A stretch of DNA of 33,738 nt from a virus: IMG/VR virus record IMGVR_UViG_3300009030_000012, positions 1 to 33,738 of that record, one strand, 5' to 3'. Made by a program: the position numbers and the translations under genes. Shown one piece after another: positions 27,501 through 33,738 of the stretch. The number at the start of each line of letters is the position of its first letter. Position 1 is the first letter of the stretch. The notes beneath the pieces were generated by a model. It had not been told where the DNA came from. It worked only from the letters and a program-made list of their open reading frames with translations, and searched no databases.

Positions 27501-30500
27501 ACGGAGATCAGCGCATCAGCCGCCAGAGTGCCATCGGTCATCGGATCAGGAAATCTTTCCTCCATCAGCCGATCCGTTTCAAACTGTATCAGCTCATCCA
27601 TTGGGCGAGCTGTGACCAAGGCCTGCAGCATGTCCTGTGCATCGGCGTAGCCAAAGACGCCAGCGGCGACATCGACATCGACGCCACCCTTGACGCTGTA
27701 GATTGCCGACCGACCGCGTCCGGGGAACCTTGCGAGGAATTCCTGTGAGCCGGCAGCAGCTCTCAGCAGGCTGACCTTGCTAATCTTGAAAGGAGCAGGC
27801 GATAGCGCTGGACTACCATCAGGGAGCTGACCCCGCTGCAGCATTGCCAGTGCGATATACACCGGCATACCATGAACCTCGGCAGTGACCTGCTCCTCGA
27901 TTTTATCGCGCTCGCTCTGCCACCATGCTTGTGCCTGACGAGTGACGTATGCGAGCTGCTTGCGGTGCTCCTGATCGACCGCCTCCTGATGGGCCTGTTC
28001 GGTATTCTCTCGATAGACCTCAAAGGCCTCGGGAGTCATGTTGGCCGCGGCGGCGGTAGAAAATATCGGTCTGAATCCCTGCTGCGCCTCGGCGTTTGTG
28101 ATCGCCTCATCAGTCGCCACCATGCGATCCATGACGCCACGAATCTCGTCGGTCAGCACAATGCCGTCATAGTAGTTCAGGATGTGCTTGTAGATTTTGA
28201 CCAGCCACACACTGAATGCAGAGAAAAGCGGCTGCAGCTCATGGGTCGGCGCCACGCCCTCTTGGTAATACGCCTCTTGGGACTTGGCCCATATCTCATG
28301 CTCCTTGGCCGTAATCTCCGAGCGTCTGGTGACACCGATGTATTTCAGAATTTTGGCGTAGTCATCGATGGTTTTCTGCGGCGCCTCCGGGCGCTCAGCC
28401 AGATCGCCCATGATATTGAGCCACAGATGCGCGCTCTCATGCAGAAAGCTCGACAGATCCCGAGCCTTGGCCATGCGAATGATGCCGCGGCCCTGCTCAT
28501 CGAATGTGATCGACGCACGGTGCTTGTCCTGAAAATAGGTCAGACCAAGCAGCGCGGTTTGTTTCATCTCGTCGCTTATATCCAGCGCATGAACCTCAAC
28601 GCGGGCGAGGGCATCGAAATACTCCAGCTCGAAATTTATAACCCCGCCCTGATTCATGGCCTTCTGGGCGGCCTTCTTAGTCTTGTACTGACCTTTCCAA
28701 CCGTTGCGCTTATCGGTGATCTGCCAGTGACCCGCATCAGGATGCTCGATCAGGCCACCGAATTTCTTGACCCGAGCTTTTTTGTCCAGCGACCGGGCCA
28801 CGCGATTGGTGACGTTAATCAGCATGTCGTCGTAGAAATCGGCCATGCCCTCGCCGCCGACCATCAAATTATCATCCGTGATCTCTTGCGAGTAATCAGC
28901 CTCGAGAATCTGTTTGGCCAGCCGCTCACCGATGAGGTCCTCGAGCTGCTTGCCTTTCCAGTATTCCGGTGAACCGCGCTCGATGTTTTCGATAGTGCCA
29001 TCTCGGGCGACACCAATGCTCATCAGGCGGTTATTGTACATTTTGAAACTCACGGAGCGGCCGGCGTCCGCACCATCGGCAGTAAGCCGGCCTACGGCAC
29101 TGATAGTTTGGACAACCTTTCGCAGATCGTATCGATTGGCCTGCTGCTCTCCGGTGGTCCAGGCTATCTGGTCGTAACCCTGCTCGGCGGCTATCCTGAT
29201 CAGCCGTTTCATGACCAGCTCCATCCACGCAGCACCGCCGAAGGCGAACGGCGGTGCCTTGTTTTCCTCATGCGCCAGTTGACGAGCAATAAAATCAGCC
29301 TCGGTACGGTTACGATGCCACATGGGTTCATTGAGGATGTGGTCTGTGATCGGATCACGTTGACTGGCCAAATCCTGAGACTGCGCATTCAGCTCAACCA
29401 GTCGCTCAGTCATCAACTCAATCGCCAGCAGATTCCTGATGCCATTTTTCCGGGCGAGCTTATCGAAGTCGCTTTGCATCTCCTCGATAAACAGAATCCG
29501 CTCGCCATTAGGACCGGTACGGTCATTCACACGGAACCAAGCGATGATGTTCTTGTAGTCCCTGAAAACGTGGCTCTCGAATTCACTCGCACTCTCATTC
29601 CGCAGTGCGCTCAGCAGCTCGTAGGCTCGCTGTATGGGCGCACCACCAAGCCCTGCAGCACCGAAATCCGCAGCAATGACATCGAACTGCTCAAAAGCAC
29701 GGAGAAAAGCACCCGCGACTGGGCGCAGGCTTGCGCTGAAATGCTCATCGAGCATGCCCTTCTGGTCCTTGGGCAAGTCATTGTAGGCCGCGATCACCGA
29801 CAGCTTTGCGGCGTCGTATGCCGGCGTGGAAATGGTCGGCATCTTGAGGATGACCTCACGGTAGTTTTTGCCACCGGCCAGTTGCCAAGTCGATGCTTCC
29901 GGGCCCCGGATCAGGTAAGTGCCATCCCCCAGATCGGAATAGCCCCATCCCGGTATGATGGTGCGGATCGCATCATGGGCCTCACGCATCTCTAATATCG
30001 CAGCCCTGCCCTCCGGGCTGGCCATCGTGAATTGACCACTCGACACGGCCGCCGTCGCTACATCTACCCGCATTCTGGCGGCGGCCTGCTCCTCGGGTGT
30101 GCCAAAGCGTCCGATAGTCGTGCCATGCTCTCCCTGCAGGGTCGCCATGAATCCGTGGACCTGCTGATCGGTCAGCATCTCGAAGGTAATATCTGTGGCA
30201 TTACCTGTTTTGACCAACTCGGCCTGCTGATCGCTCATCTCGGCCACCATGAGCTGAATGTGCGAGAACCGCCCGGACTCCCAGGCCGCCTTAACGTCCA
30301 CGGGTCTAATGATCTTGCCGGAAACCTCGCCAAGGGTGATCTCCTCGACCCTGAGCCCCCCGGATTCGATGAAATTGATCAGATTATCCCGTGTAACCGT
30401 GCCCTTGGCCGCCATCCATTGCGGTACGCCAATCCATTCCAGCTCGCGCTTTTTGACACCGGGCATTTTCTTGAGCATGGAAAGCATCTGCTCAGCCGTG

Positions 30501-33091
30501 CCCTTCTCTTGCGGCAGCGAGCGGGCCGCATTCAGCAGCCCTGATGTGAACCCGATCTCAGACTGGAACAGGGTGCGACCGCCTGCCTTGCTGATCTGGT
30601 CCTGCAATTCAAACAAGGCCTGAGTTCTTGCGGCAGCGTCTCCGCGCAGGTACTCGATGTAGGGAACGCCGTGCTTTCGCAGGGTCGCCCGTATCTCAGG
30701 GGCCGCATCGAACGGGATCACGGCGCCGGCAAACTCACTGAGCTTGACCGCGCGCTGCGGCTTGGCCTCAAAATACGGCACCGGGTTTGCAATGGTGGCG
30801 GCTGCCGCATCGATCCCCTGTTGAATGATCTCGTCAGTGATTGGCCCAACATAACCGGCACGTTGCAGACCGCGGATCATGGCCTCTGTGTCACTCAGGC
30901 CATCTTTGTTTTGAATCCAGAACAAAGTCGCTTCCCGAGCGGCGTCACTGGCATCAGAGAAAGACCGTAGAGTGCCCGCATCGTATGGCCACCACGGCTT
31001 TAGCGCGGTGATCCAGTCGAGCATCATTTTCTGCGAGACATCGCGGGCGGCCTGCACCTTTTCCGGCGTGTCGATCTGCTCCAGCGCACGGCGTCTGGCC
31101 TCATCGAGGTTCTTGATTCTGTTGGCGGCCTTGGCCCGCAGCAGGCCCTCGCTCGGCATCGTAGTCTCTGTGGCGCGCAGCTTGCCGCGCATCTTGCGCA
31201 GCACGTTTTCCATGGTGTAGGGATACCACCGGCTGCCGATCTTGATGCGCCCCTCACCCATGAGCCCATGCACCTTGGCATCGATCCAAGCCTTGAATTC
31301 GGACTCAGCGCCATGCCCCCAGATGCGCTCATCGAGATAGGTTTTAGTGTCAACATCATTGATCCGGGTGCTGCCCTTGAGTTTTACATCCCTTTGCAGG
31401 CGGTCGTAGGCTTGCAGAGTAAGGGTGCCATCGTCATTGATGATGCCGGCAATCGCTATAGACCGCTGAGTAAGCGCCCAGACCTTCTCGGCCCGCTCAA
31501 TCTCACTCTCCGTGATGCGATCTTTGGCCCCGAGGCTGGTCGCCAAAGTGTGATGATGCTGTATCGCTTTCATCACGGCGCGGCCAGCTCGTTGCATCAG
31601 CTTGATGCGCCGCGGGTCCTCAGAGTCCAGATTTTCAGCACTCAGATCACCCTCAAAAAACTTGATGATCTGCGGTTGCCAGCCCCAGATATATCCGGGC
31701 TGCACATCATCGACGGTCGGCTCAGGGTCCTCGCCATAGCGCTCGTTGAGAAACCACGCTTTTGCTGAATTGTCGAAAAGCATGAAATCAACCAGTGCTT
31801 GAGCATTGGGCCGGCGGCGAGCGTATTCGATAATGAAATCGGGCAGGCCCACATACCGCGAGCCCTCGATCATCAGTGACCAGATAGCAGCCTCATCGGC
31901 CATCGCCCTGACATCCTCCAGCGAGGCCGGCTTGTGCTGCGCCCGCGGAGTCCTGACCGCGTAGGCATCGGCATCGAATAGCGGCACCTGCTGCGGATCA
32001 CCAAGGTCCTCCTTGCCGATCAGGGTGATTTCACCAAAGGACGATAAAGCCTTGTCCGCGGGCAATACAGCAATCGATGGCATCGCCAGGCCGCCGAACG
32101 AGTCGGCAAATGTCAGGTCACTCGCGGTCAGGTTATGCAGTGCCTGCAGCCTCGGGCCGGCGTCCGACTGGAACAGCTCTTGGCCAATGAAATGATTGGC
32201 CAGCACCGAATGAATGTCCTCGAGGCGTATCGCCTTCTGTGCCGTACCGCGCGCCAGCTCTGCAATTTTCGGCTGCAGGTAGGTCATCAGGTAGAACATA
32301 TAATCCGTCAGCAGTACCTCTTTATCGAACGTGATCGCGAAATCATTCGGGCTCTGCCGCTCCCTGAATGGCATCCCGGCATTGACACCATGCCGCCTGA
32401 TATACAGGTCGCCCTTGCCCGTGGTTTTGAGTTTCCACGGCACTTTAACGTGGATATTCTGAGATAGTTTGCGAGGATTTCGGCGCTCACCGTAAAAGAT
32501 CGTTTTCTGGCGCTCATCGAGCAGGCGTGATCGAATCTCATGCTCAAGGGCCTGATTCAGCAGGGTGTGGGCGCGCTGCTGCATGGCTTCCCAACTGGCC
32601 ATCAGCTCCGTAGGCGAACTGCCTTTGATAAAACCACCGACGCCCGCACCCAAGAAAACCTCACGCCGCGCCGGATCAGCAAAGAACATCGCGGCCAGCG
32701 CTGCCTGTACTTCCTGCGGGTCATTGAGATCGACTGGAGGCTCACCCTCCGCATAGTTTTGGATGACTTCCTCGGTCGCCCCGATACGCTCCTGTTCCTC
32801 CGTTACCGCAGCCTTCTCCTGCTTGAGGTCCATTTGCTCCTGATGCAGCGTGGCGAGCATGCGCATTTGCAGCGCGGCCAATTCAGTAATCTTGTCCGAG
32901 CGGCGCTGCACGGTGCCACCAGCCAGCTCAATGATGTCAACAACAGACAAAACCTCTGCGATGGCCTCAGACAGGATGTTACGCACGGCCGTCGCATCGG
33001 GCGTTCCCTGTGCGACATCAAGAATGATCGTGGCCCGATCATCAGGCTTGATATCAGCCCGTAGCGTGTGAAAACAATCCCTTAGCGTCAT
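24587..33091 (-). CDS. Giant polyvalent virion-type protein, HExxH motif
   Basis: An uninterrupted protein of 2834 residues (ATG at 33091; a TTG at 33109 would add six). It reads like the polyvalent proteins of phages, multi-domain proteins thought to be packaged in the capsid and ejected with the DNA. Visible parts: a helical N-terminus with coiled-coil stretches (50-110); a block at about 1070-1320 with YREVILKMP, FIEEMQSDFDKLARKNG (about 1200) and WTTGEQQANRYDL (about 1310), phrases typical of these proteins; HESAH at 1551-1555 in LSSFLHESAHLW, a zinc-metallopeptidase HExxH; long charged helices (1600-2100); hydrophobic segments near 2490-2520 and 2695-2715. It starts one base after the repeat-protein stop. 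Host function unknown. Confidence 0.82.
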   Translation of the reverse strand: MTLRDCFHTLRADIKPDDRATIILDVAQGTPDATAVRNILSEAIAEVLSVVDIIELAGGTVQRRSDKITELAALQMRMLATLHQEQMDLKQEKAAVTEEQERIGATEEVIQNYAEGEPPVDLNDPQEVQAALAAMFFADPARREVFLGAGVGGFIKGSSPTELMASWEAMQQRAHTLLNQALEHEIRSRLLDERQKTIFYGERRNPRKLSQNIHVKVPWKLKTTGKGDLYIRRHGVNAGMPFRERQSPNDFAITFDKEVLLTDYMFYLMTYLQPKIAELARGTAQKAIRLEDIHSVLANHFIGQELFQSDAGPRLQALHNLTASDLTFADSFGGLAMPSIAVLPADKALSSFGEITLIGKEDLGDPQQVPLFDADAYAVRTPRAQHKPASLEDVRAMADEAAIWSLMIEGSRYVGLPDFIIEYARRRPNAQALVDFMLFDNSAKAWFLNERYGEDPEPTVDDVQPGYIWGWQPQIIKFFEGDLSAENLDSEDPRRIKLMQRAGRAVMKAIQHHHTLATSLGAKDRITESEIERAEKVWALTQRSIAIAGIINDDGTLTLQAYDRLQRDVKLKGSTRINDVDTKTYLDERIWGHGAESEFKAWIDAKVHGLMGEGRIKIGSRWYPYTMENVLRKMRGKLRATETTMPSEGLLRAKAANRIKNLDEARRRALEQIDTPEKVQAARDVSQKMMLDWITALKPWWPYDAGTLRSFSDASDAAREATLFWIQNKDGLSDTEAMIRGLQRAGYVGPITDEIIQQGIDAAAATIANPVPYFEAKPQRAVKLSEFAGAVIPFDAAPEIRATLRKHGVPYIEYLRGDAAARTQALFELQDQISKAGGRTLFQSEIGFTSGLLNAARSLPQEKGTAEQMLSMLKKMPGVKKRELEWIGVPQWMAAKGTVTRDNLINFIESGGLRVEEITLGEVSGKIIRPVDVKAAWESGRFSHIQLMVAEMSDQQAELVKTGNATDITFEMLTDQQVHGFMATLQGEHGTTIGRFGTPEEQAAARMRVDVATAAVSSGQFTMASPEGRAAILEMREAHDAIRTIIPGWGYSDLGDGTYLIRGPEASTWQLAGGKNYREVILKMPTISTPAYDAAKLSVIAAYNDLPKDQKGMLDEHFSASLRPVAGAFLRAFEQFDVIAADFGAAGLGGAPIQRAYELLSALRNESASEFESHVFRDYKNIIAWFRVNDRTGPNGERILFIEEMQSDFDKLARKNGIRNLLAIELMTERLVELNAQSQDLASQRDPITDHILNEPMWHRNRTEADFIARQLAHEENKAPPFAFGGAAWMELVMKRLIRIAAEQGYDQIAWTTGEQQANRYDLRKVVQTISAVGRLTADGADAGRSVSFKMYNNRLMSIGVARDGTIENIERGSPEYWKGKQLEDLIGERLAKQILEADYSQEITDDNLMVGGEGMADFYDDMLINVTNRVARSLDKKARVKKFGGLIEHPDAGHWQITDKRNGWKGQYKTKKAAQKAMNQGGVINFELEYFDALARVEVHALDISDEMKQTALLGLTYFQDKHRASITFDEQGRGIIRMAKARDLSSFLHESAHLWLNIMGDLAERPEAPQKTIDDYAKILKYIGVTRRSEITAKEHEIWAKSQEAYYQEGVAPTHELQPLFSAFSVWLVKIYKHILNYYDGIVLTDEIRGVMDRMVATDEAITNAEAQQGFRPIFSTAAAANMTPEAFEVYRENTEQAHQEAVDQEHRKQLAYVTRQAQAWWQSERDKIEEQVTAEVHGMPVYIALAMLQRGQLPDGSPALSPAPFKISKVSLLRAAAGSQEFLARFPGRGRSAIYSVKGGVDVDVAAGVFGYADAQDMLQALVTARPMDELIQFETDRLMEERFPDPMTDGTLAADALISVHNDKRAQVLAAEMRALRRLQRKDQKIVGAERRAAAREVTEGKAAAKALLPTRVELSIIKKLAQSFMSKLKIREINPNKYRLAEQKAGRRAWAAIEKQDWATAYDEKATQIRNHEAFRAAIRAKEETSRIQKYLRGLEKPVTQRRLGKAGLLDPILAIIEGIDLRRRSLAEVDRNTALQEVAEMVHAGHISMNGEQAGKLFRVVVDDLGNEQVILNEGFGINWQELTVQEFREMRDIVMQLENMPKRSEMAMVNGEEVVLAEVETEIAESVKANNVVVDFGVAEETGKKSFGESIREGVYHSLSVGAISRILDGNAWGALTRLLAIPIRRAYAEKLIPMIHQYQEDVAALYTKHYSNPELADIEKKKTIEGFSEKLSRSDVLSIGLNWGSDTNRAALLGGVRKDIDGNIVGNAFPQAEVMAALATLDARDWLFIQDMWDYLDTYWFDQKDDSGKVIREGLATVEKRRRGVAPQKIEPLPFTINTVDNQEITVKGGYYHLWYNPKFGDKVKADDLNEVARKMGQGLYVSSSTRAGSTYNRVRNHGRVVRLGLGGIDQHLRETIRDIAIGDEINYIMRLLNSEKVRRAFTFTNNEVALKELVLWATDAAVGELPASNIWEKMAGWTRVGFTKSKLAFSITVTLLQITGAFQSMAFIGKKNFMMGFGKFLQNPVGHYNWVMANSKFMHTRYGVMQTYSVEVADSQAFMKSIFGPIPTQFSRNFKLFSSKYFWMIAKAQSLVDVWTWMGAYWNGRNNMALSEVDSRLFADSQVEGAQTSGIWADRSGIERGTLGNRTRQSQYVRLWTTLISYMIRKQGLAYESTQKYKRSDRTIGDAANLAIDYVMLFMVEGIASQLVYGNWPEGDDEEKMDAYNVAAWVGLATLDSMIAGIPFLREISTARYGSGNTPIGSLMKDVFDVIMQVKQGELDEQAITTTISALGTALHLPSSQVNRAIEAYMAEDAAWYEYLIGRRR

Positions 33092-33092
33092 G

Positions 33093-33738
33093 TCAGTCCA
33101 AATCGTCAAATATCGCAGTGGCGGCGGCGATGACTATAGCAAGGATTTCCTCATCCTCGATCTCGAGGCGCTTGCGAATCGGGTCCTCGCGGGCGTAGTC
33201 ATGCACGGTCGATCCGGGCACCACCAAGCCAACAATGATGGCGTTACCGGTAGAGAACGGTTTGCTGATCGACGGTGAGCCACTGGCCGTGTGAGTTTGT
33301 GGAACAAAGGCCACGCCAGTCGATGTTGGCTTAGTGATCGATGGAGCACCGCTGGCCTTGATCGTGTGAATGGCCGCGCCGCTCGATGTTGGCTTGCTGA
33401 TCGAGGGCGAGCCAGCGGCGATCCGCTTGGTGATTGCACTGCCAGCCGCTATCAGCTTGCTGATCGATGGCGCGCCGCTGGCGGTTATCTTGACCGATGT
33501 CAGAGCCTCGCCGGTCGATGTTGGCTTGGTGATCGAGGGCGCACCACTGGCGAATCTCTTGACTGTAGCGCTACCGGTCGAGGTTGGCTTGGTGATCGAG
33601 GGCGCACCGGTAGCCGTGACGATACGGCGAGCTGTGCCGGCTGATACCGGCTTGGTGATCGAGGGCGCGCCGCTGGCGATCCGCTTAGTGATGGCCGAGC
33701 CGGCCGCTATTATCTGGTTGATCGAGGGCGCGCCGGTA
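33093..33738 (-). CDS. Tandem-repeat protein, 5' end beyond window
   Basis: The frame is open from the right edge to TGA at 33093-33095, giving the last 214 residues. A long repeat array (eight units of 20-23 residues in view) is built on (A/T)SGAPSI(T/S)KPTSTG, followed by a unique C-terminal region of about 45 residues with acidic helix and hydrophobic tail (EIEDEEILAIVIAAATAIF). The repeats are strand-turn-like and rich in Ser, Thr, Pro, Gly and Ala. Its coding end is one base before the giant gene start. A virion surface or tail-shaft repeat protein is likely from position, but no name can be given. Confidence 0.7.
   Translation of the reverse strand, partial: TGAPSINQIIAAGSAITKRIASGAPSITKPVSAGTARRIVTATGAPSITKPTSTGSATVKRFASGAPSITKPTSTGEALTSVKITASGAPSISKLIAAGSAITKRIAAGSPSISKPTSSGAAIHTIKASGAPSITKPTSTGVAFVPQTHTASGSPSISKPFSTGNAIIVGLVVPGSTVHDYAREDPIRKRLEIEDEEILAIVIAAATAIFDDLD
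33219..33738 (-). repeat. Eight-unit coding repeat array
   Basis: On the minus strand, units of about 60-69 bases recur, each containing a version of CCCTCGATCACCAAGCCAAC. They are direct tandem copies inside the coding frame and are truncated by the window edge, so more units are expected outside. Units differ mainly at the third and last third of the repeat. Confidence 0.82.

Noticed and set aside
27872-28972. 366-codon plus-strand frame inside the giant gene
   Set aside because: Antisense to a continuous 2834-residue frame with recognisable motifs; no leader or ribosome-binding site.
24587-33091. N4-like virion RNA polymerase
   Set aside because: Size fits, but I see no T7-like polymerase motifs; the HExxH and polyvalent phrases point elsewhere.
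1-33738. Integrase, attachment site or origin
   Set aside because: No recombinase motif, tRNA-like att core or iteron cluster was found, so lifestyle cannot be fixed from this window.

Overview
The window is one continuous piece of a tailed double-stranded DNA phage (Caudoviricetes) or prophage genome, about 57-58% G+C by eye. Tightly packed genes start and stop on ATGA, TGATG or TAATG overlaps. There is a phage recombination set (ERF annealing protein, YqaJ/lambda-type exonuclease, Ref-type nuclease), a lysis cassette, tail-fibre-like genes and a giant virion-type protein. A lipoprotein/inner-membrane spanin-like pair points to a Gram-negative host; the host itself cannot be named. No integrase, terminase, portal or capsid gene is visible, so the head genes probably lie beyond the right edge.

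Layout. (1) 1-6318, plus strand: accessory genes, including a phage C5-cytosine methyltransferase-like protein, a PAPS-reductase-like PP-loop protein, several zinc-ribbon or unknown small proteins and an XRE-type HTH protein. Six of these genes are preceded by a near-identical leader made of a perfect 8-bp hairpin, a small GGGA/TCCC hairpin and a CTACGAGGA(G/A) Shine-Dalgarno box. (2) 6321-11620, minus strand: nucleic-acid metabolism genes (PD-(D/E)XK protein, ParB-like protein, SF2 helicase, DUF1064 protein, Ref nuclease) ending in two unknown, possibly structural genes; convergent with (1). (3) 11621-11950: the largest gap, with a strong GC hairpin. (4) 11951-13531, minus strand: eight very small coupled genes headed by a 50-aa ribbon-helix-helix regulator. 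(5) 13532-13627: divergent control region with a palindrome overlapped by two face-to-face promoters. (6) 13628-17137, plus strand: recombination operon (coiled-coil protein, ERF, two unknowns, exonuclease, Lar-like protein) ending in a textbook terminator. (7) 17298-17623: a single-gene plus-strand unit with its own promoter and terminator (moron-like). (8) 17623-33738, minus strand, read right to left: a repeat protein cut by the window edge, a 2834-aa polyvalent protein with an HExxH motif, three tail/fibre-type genes, an endolysin, secreted FN3-type proteins, a holin candidate, spanin-like proteins and two further membrane/secreted proteins.

Working together: the ribbon-helix-helix protein probably controls the 13.5-kb divergent switch, setting the minus-strand small-gene operon against the plus-strand recombination operon. 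Cluster 2 supplies helicase and nuclease functions, cluster 1 supplies DNA modification and host-interaction functions, and cluster 8 supplies late virion and lysis functions. The most unusual signal is the family of six covarying leader hairpins in cluster 1, which looks like a phage RNA regulon. Several genes of 26-58 codons were found by reading the sequence directly; their support is stated entry by entry.
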